Source: Porogramme epimiltina
Lineage: Eukaryota; Basidiomycota; Agaricomycetes; Polyporales; Polyporaceae
Reading direction: 5' to 3'
Assembly (NCBI GenBank): GCA_900155495.1
Contig: FTLJ01000659.1
Location: 62,001 to 126,000, forward strand
Length of the DNA: 64,000 bases
This document shows, in pieces, positions 12,801 through 22,678 of the stretch. A program made the translations under genes and the position numbers. Numbering within the stretch: the stretch's first letter is position 1; every line of letters starts with the position of its first letter. The notes under the pieces are model-generated. The model had not been told where the DNA came from and did no database searches. It saw nothing but the letters and a program-made list of their open reading frames with translations.

Positions 12801-12937
12801 GATTGCTGGGGCGCGTCCGGAGACTGTCTGAGGCGGATGGAGGGCCTAATACCGGAGTTGGAGCGGGTGCGGGTTTCATATTGATGCTGCTGGGCGGCGG
12901 AGGACAAAGCGGGTGCTGGTGCGATGGGGGGGAACAT
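9848..12937 (-). CDS. Large nuclear-type protein joining a winged-helix-like segment and an APSES/KilA-N-like segment
   Basis: Four exons join in frame: 12635-12937, 12511-12578, 10656-12448 and 9848-10602, totalling 972 residues. The N-terminal region contains VFLAIGRALVSV, then AMTVKDLSELSMKYGL and AAGQAITTFIRNHLQRCE, which resembles the winged-helix segment of GDS1-like fungal proteins. A middle of about 450 residues is disordered, with acidic Ser/Asp runs (DESDSSMSVDSDSEES) and basic KKRERDRLRK-type stretches. The segment spanning the last intron reads DLEGVAVYQATLGDST, ILRRVDTGFVNLS and GSPFVRGTWAPLDVARDIA, which resembles the APSES/KilA-N fold of fungal DNA-binding regulators. A nuclear, DNA-associated role is inferred. 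I am confident that it is one gene, moderately confident of the APSES-like call, and less sure of the GDS1 relationship. Confidence 0.8.
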
Positions 12938-15299
12938 GAGGAGGGCGGGGGACCATTAAGCAGAGGGATGAGGTAGACGTCGACCAGCGAGACGGAGACG
13001 GAGAGGGTGATGAGGAGAGGGGTGGGCGGGAGGGGATGGTGGGGAGAGGCAAGTTGAAGAAAGGAAGGGCACGCGCTTCTGAGACCCTAGCGGTAACGCT
13101 CGGTAACGCTCCCAGGCGTGCCTAATTCAAGCTAGCCTCTCGCCTTGATGGCCGCAGCTCCGATCTAGATGACGCAACCTAAAAGGTCCGTCCCACACTC
13201 CAGGCGCCCATCGACGCCGTCGCGCCCCGGCCGAGTCCCGCGCACCCGCACTGCGCACGCTCCCCTCCCCGTCCCCCGACCCGGCTCTGCGCCCGCCCAC
13301 AACTGCCAGCCCCGGCACAGGCCTCGGGCCACCGCTGTCTGTCGGCGCGGCGGATGGAGCCTGTCCTGTGTGATCCCGCCCACCCGAGAAGCATCAGGAT
13401 GTTATGTCACCCCTCCTGGCCCTGAGTCTCCACCACACCACTTGGCACTCACCTCCCCCAGCCCCAGCGGGCATCTCGTCTCCCTATCCGCCTACTGATG
13501 CGAAATCTGCCTCCGCCCCCCCTCAGCGCTCCAGACAAAGGAAACTTCGGTTTCCGGCGCCCTCGTTGCGTCTTGTCCCTTCGGAACCTTGCTTTTCTGG
13601 ACACCGTGCCGTCCTGGGTGATAACGCGTGTCAATGGGCGTCCACCCGCCTTCCCCAACTGCCCCAGGTCTCCTTCCCCACCCGTCTTCCCCGGGCGCCG
13701 ACAGTCTCCATCTCTACCACAGCCCATCACCGCCCCATCTTCCCGACAACAATACCTCCCAGTGCTGTAGACTGAACAATTAACCATTCATGCTTTCACC
13801 GAGATGCGTACCTCGCACATGTGTGCCCTCGCTTCTCATATCGCACCTTGATTTCCGTCTTCGGCCGTCTCCGGGCCCTTCGTCGACACCCACCGCTTGG
13901 AAGCGATCGTCGATCCAGACGGGGTCACGGTCCGTCCCTGGAACCCCATACCGACTCCCGAGGGCACACACGAGGAGAGGCGAACAGGTCAGGGCAGGTG
14001 ACTAGGGGCGATCCCTCTTGAGCAAACACAATTTCGTTGGCTACGCGGAGTGGACTCACCTTATTTCGACGCATTCCGCATTTGTCATATGCACTCAAAA
14101 GGGTTGCAGGATTGCGGGCTCGAGTACGCATGGATGCTTGACTCCTTATGACTTTCCTTTTACCGCCTTTACGCATTGAACTGCCTTGTATTCAGTGGTA
14201 TAGGGGTCTTTAGTGGATATACATCTGCCCATGTGCGGTGGAAGCGACCGCATAAGCATGGCAGAAGCACCCCAGAACGGAGCGGAATGATACTCACAGT
14301 ACGCCTGTACCCTCCGTTTGTCCGTCAGCAATATGGTGTACCCGGTCCCCTCTCCATCGCAATCCAACAATGTTCCAAGCAACGTGTATGTAGCGTGCGC
14401 CAGTGCCTTGTTCATGCCGTATAGCGTCTGTTGCTCGAGATTCCCTACATGAAGTCATCAGGTCCGAGCTCCCTTCATCCACGGGGGATCCGCCCCACGA
14501 GGGGCCCCCGGTAATGCCCCAGTGCCTGGATACACTGTGTGAGGGTCTGGTTAGGCATGGATCTTGATCTATGCGCTGTGGTCGAGTTGTAAAGGGCCAA
14601 GGAGAGCTGAGGTCGATGGATCCCGACGTCTTTCTTCGCCCTCAGCATTCATCGGATCAAACTTATCCCAATGCCGCGTCGAATTGTAGCTGAAGACAGA
14701 TTTCCGGCGATGGAAAAAGTGGAGAAAAGTAGAACGAACGCAAGTTTGAAGACCAGATGTGTAGGAGTGGGAAAGACAGTAGTTGAATGCCAAACCCACT
14801 GAGAGATTTCTTCAATTTCGGTAGATAAGTGGAAATGAGAAAAAAAAACATTGTTGAACAATATCCCCATGCCTCCCAAGCCCACTAAATCCCTTGTGAC
14901 TCAAACATTGTCAATCAGGGGGAGAGAAGGTCGCCGACCTCCCTCAAAGTGAATGTCACGTTCGTTGTAGACAGAAGCCCGCGAGACGACGCCTACCAAA
15001 GGAAGACAAGAAGCAGCCAATGAAGAGTTCCGTATACCATTCACGTGACTTGAACGCGTCCGCGACGCGTCGGTGGCTGACCAGAATGACGTAGGTTATT
15101 ATCCACTTGAGCAGTCCACAGATCACTCGAATCACACTCAATTCACAATTCGCGATCCAAATGTACTCAATTTGGCGAGGTATAGACACAACGTAGGATA
15201 GTGGAGGGAAGATACTAGTACACGATCACAACACACTGCGAGAGACAACGGGAAAGAGCAAATAATGTAGACGACCAAGAGGAAAAGAAATCACAAAGC
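12938..15299. other. 2.4 kb region without a supported gene
   Basis: The proximal part (12938-13150) is the upstream region of the APSES-like gene; 13180-13780 is C-rich with several open frames but no recognisable family. Two ACGCGT hexamers lie at 15054-15059 and 15065-15070. On the minus strand around 14300-14450 there is an exon-like stretch containing LAHATYTLLGTLLD and ILLTDKRRV, ending at a GTGAGT donor. I could not link it to neighbouring exons, so I did not call it a gene. Confidence 0.45.
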
Positions 15300-16367
15300 T
15301 CATGCTGCCGCCTGGAAGATGTGAGATATCATCAGCGGCCATGATTAGCGAGTAAAGCTGCCGCTATTCACCTTCTTAGCCCGTGGCTTAGATGCAGGCT
15401 TGGTCGCCTTGGGTGCTGCAGCCTTCGCCTTGGTTGTCTTCGTCGTCGTCTTCGTAGCCTTCGCAGTCGCGACCTTTGCGGCAGCCTTCTACAGGGAAAG
15501 AATTAACCACAGTACGTGGTATAACATGGCGCGAGGGGCATACCTTTTTCTCAGTGGTCCGAGCGGTGCTCGTCTTCTTGGTGGTAGTAGCGGCGGCCTT
15601 AGCCTTAGCAGGCTTCGCAGGAGCCTTCTTCACCGCAGGCTTCTTAGGAGCGTCAGTCTTCTTGGGCGCAGCAGGCTTCTTGATAGGAGCAGGCTCGACG
15701 TTCTACTCGCCGCGGTGAGACGCAAGTCACTTTAAACCAAAACATCGCACATACCTCGTTGGTTGCGGGCTTGGTCTTCGGCGCCAACTTGACCTTGCCA
15801 GAAGGACCCTTGGGTAGAGCGAATGTCCCGTCCTCAGCACCGTTCGTGATGGCACGGTTGAGATGAGAAAGGTTCATGGGAGTCGACACGTCAAGGCCAT
15901 AATGCTCGTTGATCCACTGTGTACCGCAGTAAATAAAAATACTCGTCCGCCGAAGACGAAGATCAACATACCTTCTTAATAGTAATGCGCGAGACACCAC
16001 CACGCTCCTTGGTCTCGACGATGCAAGCCTTGAAGTCAAGTACATTAGGGCATGAAAGACAAGCTAGGGTAGAAGGACGCACCTTGACCATGTCTTTCCA
16101 CGAAGGGTGAGACTTGCCCTCATCGGCAGCAGGCTTCACCACCTTGGGCTTCTTCACCGTGGCGGCGGCAGCAGCCTTAGGCTTCTTGGCTCCAGAAGAC
16201 TTGGGCTTGGTGGTCTTCTCCTTCGCCGCCTTAGAGGACCTTGGCTTATCAGCCGTAGTCGACTTAGGCTTGTCAGTTGAGGAGGACTTTGGCTTCTCGA
16301 CCGACTTAGGCTTGTCGGCGGAGGACTTGGGCTTCTCGGAAGAGGTAGACTTGGGAGCGGTAGCCAT
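15300..16367 (-). CDS. HHO1: Linker histone H1
   Basis: This chromatin protein binds linker DNA at the nucleosome entry/exit site. Six exons are inferred: 16083-16367, 15972-16028, 15755-15916, 15544-15702, 15373-15488 and 15300-15311. The N-terminal tail has repeated KPKSS/DKPKS units and lysine-rich Ala/Pro stretches. The globular winged-helix (H15) domain starts around HPSWKDMVK and continues through CIVETKERGGVSRITIKK, INEHYGLDV and LNRAITNGAEDGTFALPKG. The C-terminal tail is Lys/Ala/Pro-rich, as usual for H1. The last exon is only 12 nt and ends the protein with AAA after KPRAKK. If the 61-nt last intron (15312-15372) is retained, translation instead ends VNSGSFTR at 15345. Its promoter contains an ACGCGT element. 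Confidence 0.92.
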
Positions 16368-16833
16368 TGTTAATTGATATGAGGTGAGGATAGAAGGAGA
16401 ATATGAGGGGTAGACGCTGGGGGAGCGAGGAGGCTGACGGGCGCAAGCGCAAAGTCAGGGGACGAGAGCTCGAGGGAAATGGCAGAGAGGCGATCCAAAC
16501 GGCGTCTTCTTATAGGGACGCGCGCGTCGCGTGTCACGTGCGTCCCCGACGCGTTTGTTTAACGCAAACCTTATTTCCTCCCTTGACACATTCGTGTGAA
16601 GCGCCCACCTGGGCATGGGGCGGCGTTGCCTCCGCACCGCCCTATTGTTCCCCCGCTCCTGCTTTCACGTCTGTAGTTGAGCTTTGTGAACCGTGGTCGC
16701 TTCTCTGGCTCCGTAATATCCAATCGTATGAGACGGAGAAACTTTCAGCAACTTGATCTTGCCTCATAAACGTCTCCAAGTATGTGGGACTGGTATCTCG
16801 GCACAAGTAGCGAAAGGCAACACAATACCGCTA
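16368..16833. promoter_or_regulatory. Histone H1 promoter region with ACGCGT and CACGTG
   Basis: The spacer between the H1 start (16367) and the RPC82 stop (16834) holds an ACGCGT hexamer at 16549-16554, 182 bp upstream of the H1 start, and a CACGTG hexamer about 10 bp away (near 16535-16540). ACGCGT is the fungal MCB core. S-phase regulation of H1 would fit known histone biology but is inferred here. Confidence 0.45.
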
Positions 16834-18996
16834 TCATTCGTCGCTAACACCAAAGGTACCTAGGTCGCGTAGAATGAAGACAGCCTCCTCCACCCGCATT
16901 TCTAAGACCGTCAACTTCTCTCTCTTCTTATCCCACTGAGCAAGTAGCTCTCGCTCGTTCCGTGTCAGTAGGCGTTCCTCGTCCTGGCTGACATCACTCC
17001 TTTGCCTCTTCTCTAAAACTGCCTTCAAGTTGGGCTCTTCTTGTTCTGCCGCACGCCTGGCCGCGATATTGTACAATGTCTTGTACATATGCCCGAGAAG
17101 TACATTGAACGCCTTCTGCAGATCAACGTACCTGCGGAACCAATTTGAGTATCATGGGGCGCGAGCGCGTGCCAAAGGAAACTCACCAGAGATAGAACAT
17201 CCGGGTAGGATTGCGGTCAGCGCTCTTTGGGACCTCTTGTAGGCTGACGAGAGATTCGGCTGACATCGACGAGAGCAATGGCCGGACATCCTTAGCAGCC
17301 ATCATGCCAATCTTCGAAATCTATGACACGACGTAGGTAAGCATGTTGAGCTTACCTTTCATACCGCGCTCACCTGTTTTTCGTCCATCATCCCAGTGTC
17401 CAACAATAAACGGATGATGCGCACGCCCTCATCACCGTGCCGTTCCCGAGCGATAGCCTCAAGGACGCGCCTCCGAAGGCGTCGAGCGATGATTTCGAAC
17501 TCAACCTGGATCTTGGAGCCGTTCAGCGAAATGAACGATGCTGAGCGACCGGAGGCTGTCGGGTTATCCGCAGATGCGAGAATTCCAAGGTATTCCTTCA
17601 TGAGCGTCATGGTCGGTGGCTTCTTGGACGATTGCAGTACAAGGCCGTCTGACAAATCTACGTTATCCGGCAAATGCATGGCAATGTTTGCAAGAGAGGT
17701 CGGATCTGAGGAGTACGTGAGTGCATGTCGAGACAAACGAATACTATCTGTACTACCTGATCGAACGTCTGACAGTTTGCGTTGCTTGGGTTCTGTGGCC
17801 TTTAATGTCGCGCGGAGAACTATCCCTGCACAAGGATTGTATCTTTCGACGACGGTGTTTTCGAAGAGCTTTGGCGAGATGAGCATCCGTATGTCTGTGT
17901 CGATTCGAAGAGGGTGCAGACCTGGTTTCGGATGTGCACATTAAATCGTTCACAGTTAATGCGGAAGTATATGTCGTCCTTGAGGCGATGGGATCAGTAT
18001 CTGACACCGCTACTTAATGTAGTTAACCTACATCAACTTCCACGTCTTCCTCAACGACTTTACGCTGCTGGAATGTTTGAATAGGGCATGTTTGTTTTCG
18101 AGGGGGAACTTGCCTTGGAGGATTTATGTGAATGATCCTTTGCCTTGCGCTTCTATAGCCTAACTCAGTCGTCTTCGATCCTGGTGACAGCGGTAGAGAA
18201 GAGGCCTACCATGCCGACTTGCTCAGCCTCCTCCTCCTCCCTCTTCATCCGTGCCTCGGCCACTTCCTTCGCTTCCCGGATTTCTTTCGCGGTAGGAAAC
18301 CCCGAGATTTTCCTCTTTTCCTCAGCCTCGTATTTAATGCGCTTGTCGCGGGGAGAGAGGTGTGATATGATTGTCGAGGGTTTAAGGTAGCCTGCGTCTA
18401 CGAGCTTGTGCAGCGTTTGGGAAAGGAGAGGTGGTCCTAACGGACCACGGACATTGAATATCATGCGTATCCGACTCACGAGCGACATACCTTTGATGGG
18501 TTCATATACGGACAGACGGGAGACGATCTCCGGTGGGCGTAATTTGCCATGGTCCAAAACCAGTTGGACTATGTCTGCGCCCTTGAGGGCAGAAGTCTAT
18601 AAACAGGCATGTTGGCGAGTGGAATTGACATACTGATTTGCCGTATAATTGTCCCGCCAACCAGACATATCTCCCATAGCGTAGCCTCATAAGACATTCG
18701 TCCGCGTTGATCTCGAACACTTGCCCCTCGTCGTCGGACTGCGCGTGCCACAATAAGTTATGTTGTACAAGTACAAGGATGGAGGCGCGGGCGATACGCG
18801 GTTTCAACTTCGTGAGGCGTATTATCTGGTGGAGACCGAGCCGGCCATGTGTGAGTAGTGCAGAGGCTACTCTCTAAAAGCTTTTGGTGAGTGATCGAGG
18901 CTCATATGATTGCGGCGTCTTGCTCACCGCCGTGAGGGGTCCAAACACCGAGCGAACGATTTCAGTGCATAAGCAAGCGGCGTCGGCGTCGGCCAT
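16834..18996 (-). CDS. RPC82: RNA polymerase III subunit RPC82 (RPC3)
   Basis: This is a nuclear subunit of the Pol III RPC82-RPC34-RPC31 subcomplex, needed for promoter opening and initiation at tRNA and 5S genes. The start MADADAACLCTEIVRSVFG is at 18994-18996. Family landmarks in order are ASILVLVQHNLLWHAQSDD, QLVLDHGKLRPPEIVSRL, LKPSTIISHLSPRDKRIKYE, the region with SDPTSLANIAMHLPD, RRLRRRVLEAIARERHGDEG, and the C-terminal LTVLEMRVEEAVFILRDLG. These are extended winged-helix repeats followed by a coiled-coil-like end. One intron (18068-18113, 46 bp) needs a GC donor (AAG then GCAAGT) to keep the frame. Other introns have GT-AG ends. The gene diverges from the acidic-protein gene across 271 bp. 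Confidence 0.9.
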
Positions 18997-19267
18997 AGCG
19001 TTAGGCTAGCAAGTGAGGCGTAGGAGAAGGAGTTCCAGAGTGTCGCGAGCGGGAAGTATCCTCATCCGCAGAATATTGTGGCGCGGAGTGCCGGACAAAT
19101 GTTGCCGGGAGGTGTTGCACGCTTGACGCTCAAGTACGCACAGACCTGCCCTAAAGCGACCCTCTGTCTCCACCCAGCCTAGCGCAGTTTCCAGTGCTTA
19201 TTTCCCGCTCCCCTGCAGCTCTCCTGCAGCCTTCTCCATACCTCTCGACATTCTATCTTCCTACAAA

Positions 19268-21964
19268 ATGACAACAACAGTGACTGAAGCTTTCGATGCG
19301 CCAATGTCTGATTCTGGCGATGTCGACGTCTCTATGTTTCATGGTGTCTCAGCCTCCGACTCCTGGCTATCCGTAGAGGCGAGCATGGGCGACGACGGCT
19401 TCATCGCAGACCCGACACCCTTCGCATATTCTCAAGAGGACGTAGAAATTGAGATGGGCGACGACGACGAGCCGATCACTGAATACGAAATGGCTGATGA
19501 AGGCGTGGCGTACGAAGAATCTGAGCTCCAAGACGTCGAGGTTTACGACGTCTCTCAAGCCCCGTCTCCCTTTCTCGCAGAGCACCATGCCGTCGATACG
19601 GAACCTATGCATATGCCGTCGTTCGACAGTCTCCATCCTCCAACATTAGAAGCCCACTTAGCACCTGCCGAACCACTCTCGTCTTTCACCGAGATCGATC
19701 CCTCCTCATCGATTCACTACCCGCACGACGGTGCAACGCCCATGGAGCCTCTTCCGCCGCCACACTCTCTCGATACTGCGAGCTTTGTCGTAGATGCAAC
19801 ACCTGCGCCGCCACTCCACGAACCTCCTTCCCAAGACCACCTCGCCACAGCAGAACCATCGGTGGCGTTGGAGCAAACAGGTACATTCGATGCACCAAAT
19901 GGTGATGCTGAACAAGATTCCGTGGAGTTGCCTGTTCAAGACTCCGAATACCTCCCGTCGGGCCTAGAACTACCTCAGAATGACGCCACTGAAGGTGCTG
20001 GGCCGCACGGTCTTGACCCACCAAGCGCAACTGTCGAGGCAAACGACCCCCATGAGATTTCAGAAGGTGTCTATATTGACCCTCCGCCGCCTGTCCTCTT
20101 GTCCCTACCGCCTTCAGCAACACACGCAGAATATTCGTTATTCAACTTCCCGACGGCTCGCCGCTCTCACAGTCCATCAGGGAGTAATCAACCGGATACT
20201 GGTAATGGTCTTGCTTTGTTACTGCAAGATCGCCCTACCCTCTATTACGAGCCTCTTTCTGCGGTTTTTGTCGCTCTGCGTCAGGAACAGTGCATACAGA
20301 GCCTCCCGCAATTTTCCGAGGCAGAGCTGGTCCTAGATGCTTTCGATCTGCAGCTTTCTGTATCTGAGGCGAGTCGTTTTTGATTTGTGCTACAGGGGCA
20401 TCGCTGACCACGCCATTTATAGGACAATGTCTACGCTCATGAAGTCACACTTCATGAACTAGACGTTATTCATGATGGATCTGACATCAAAGGCCCGTTG
20501 CGGCTCCGTTTGAAGCTGCTTACTCCTCGATTCGTGACACGTTACAACGCCCTGCGTGACCAGATAGCGCGTTTGACCGTAGAAGAAGACGACCAGGGAC
20601 ATGCCGACACTATCCCCGCTCAACCTGTTTACGACGAAGGTATAAGATTCGCATCGTCCCTATCACCAAGCATACTTACATTAAGCGCAGATTACACGGA
20701 GCACGCTGATGCACCTGAGGAGTCCTATGCTGAAGGCGGCATCGTGGACCCCGTCCAGGAGGGGCACAATGAGGTAGTCCACACAGAACATGATGCCCCC
20801 GTCGAAGGTGAAGAGCAATCACAAGAAAGCAACCGTGCTACCGTGCACACTGTGACTGATCATGCTGCCTCTGAATCTCACGAAGAAGCTGTGGCTGTAG
20901 GCCCGGATGAAGTAGAAAACGCTGAAGAGGACACCGTTCCTGAACAGCCTCCCGCCGAAGAGCAAACCGTTGACTCGCATACTCCTGAGCATGTGGAGAC
21001 GGCAGCTGACCCGGCAAATACGGAGGCGACGGAAGTTGCGGAGGTGGTAGAGGAGGCACAGGAGGTTGTGGAAGGCGCAGTGGGGGCCCAGGAAAATGTT
21101 GAGGGTGCAGCGGAGGAAGCTCTTGAGGAATCGGCGGCGGACGGGGTGGCACCTCATTATCAAGGCGGCGAAGAAACACTCGACGAGCCTGGTGCAGAGG
21201 AAGGTGGCGACTACGCAGACCACGACCAGTTCCCTGATGACGACGATTTTGATGACGACTCCGAAGAGTTTGGCGAAGACCAGCATGGTGAGACAAGAGA
21301 CGACGCGACAGCGGTTCCGGAAGTCGCTGACGAAGAGTATGCTGAAGAGCCTGAATGTAAGCCACTCATTCCCTTCGTGGTTCGTTTGATTAACATGTCA
21401 TATTTAGATGCTCTGGAAGACGTCGGTTTGCATACGGTTCCGGATACTGATGCCGTTGAAAATCCCAACAGTGTTCAAAGTAAGTGACATTATCTTCGTA
21501 GTCGGCAGATGCGCACATTTTGACACTTTTGCTAGCTCATGAAGATGTTATCTATGCGAATGAGGACGCTTATGAAGATTATTCAACGCGTAAGTGAATT
21601 TTGTCTTGTAATCCTTCCACGCTCAAACCTTTCCTCAGGTGCACTTGAGTCCCTCGAAGACCCTGCTTTCCCACCAGAACTAAATGAGCTTAATGACGAT
21701 TGGGACGATGACGAGGATGAGGAACTCTCTGCAAGTAGAGTTCCGTCGAATAATCTAGACGCGCTCTCTCGCAAGAGTTCCTCTGCTACTCTCTCTAGCA
21801 GGGCGTCCAAGAGAGCCTACGATGAGGTCGATCTTCAAGATTTCGACGACGATGACGACGATTTCGGTACTGCTCCCAACTCTCCAGGTGAGTCAATCTA
21901 TGCATGGCATTCCAACTGTGTTCTGACTATCTTTGTAGATGCAAAGCGTCTCAGAGTTGAATAA
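19268..21964 (+). CDS. Long acidic, mostly disordered protein of unknown function
   Basis: Six exons are inferred: 19268-20368 (or 20359), 20423-21356, 21408-21479, 21536-21589, 21639-21887 and 21939-21964, giving about 811 residues. The start ATG follows ACAAA. The protein is rich in Glu, Asp, Pro and Ala. Its only likely folded part spans the first splice, around YSLFNFPTARRSHSPSG, TLYYEPLSAVFVALRQE, FDLQLS and LHELDVIHDGSDI. After that come Glu/Val/Ala-rich low-complexity sequence and Asp-rich runs (FDDDDDDFGT). It ends with DAKRLRVE, a short basic patch that could serve as a nuclear signal. The small last exons are typical of Agaricomycete genes. I recognise no named family. A nuclear chromatin-related or scaffold role is only a guess from composition. 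Confidence 0.8.
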
Positions 21965-22678
21965 TTTCCTTCACTTCGGGCGAGCGGCGAGCGGTGCTCG
22001 GTGGACGCGACTGTTCGTCTCCTGTGGGCTCCACCGCCGCTAGGAACCGCTCCCCTAGGAGAGCGATGTTAGTTGATGCACGAGGACTTTGGGTTTGGAT
22101 GTTTGGACATCGTCGTCGTTACGCTACTCCTCGGTCGCAGCAAGATCTCGGCTCGCAACGGTAGTATTCGCGCTTTCAAAATTCGTCAACGTCTCTGGTC
22201 TTTCTTCCGTATGCTGACATTTACAGGTTTGTGGCACTGTCACCCACGCGTCAAACATCCAACAGGTGGTGTAGGAGAGCGTGTCGCACTGATGAGTGCG
22301 ATGTTTAGGTGTCAGGTGTTCGGTGTTTGACTTGGTCGGAATTCGCGTTGTCTACGTTGTCGGTTGTTCTGTGTTGAGCTCTACGCTATATATGTATCAT
22401 TATCGCTCCGTAGTTAAGTTGTAATTGAGGTGGACGATGGCATCGTAGCACATGGCGTGACACATCACAAACTTGGCAGTCGTCGGAAACATTCGAATAT
22501 TCGGTGCGGTTCAATATACACAGCAGTCGACTACGAACATTTGTCCATCCATCCACAATAGCACGCATCGACAAGGCACATTCAGGGCAGCGTTCAATGC
22601 CCTCGTACCATCCAATCCACCGTCTATGTCATCCGTTTGAGCACAATGCATGCCCCCCGACGTCTGCAAGAAGCCTTC
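21965..22678. other. Convergent 3' intergenic region
   Basis: This spacer lies between the stops of the acidic-protein gene (plus) and the synthetase-like gene (minus). Short open frames on both strands match nothing recognisable. It presumably holds the two polyadenylation regions. Confidence 0.5.

Noticed and set aside
15400..16377. Plus-strand open frames rich in Leu/Val/Phe opposite histone H1
   Set aside because: They are antisense readings of Lys/Ala-rich H1 codons, not genes.
20819..21365. Long minus-strand frames opposite the acidic protein
   Set aside because: Antisense shadows of Glu/Asp-rich codons on the plus strand, where a complete spliced gene is supported.
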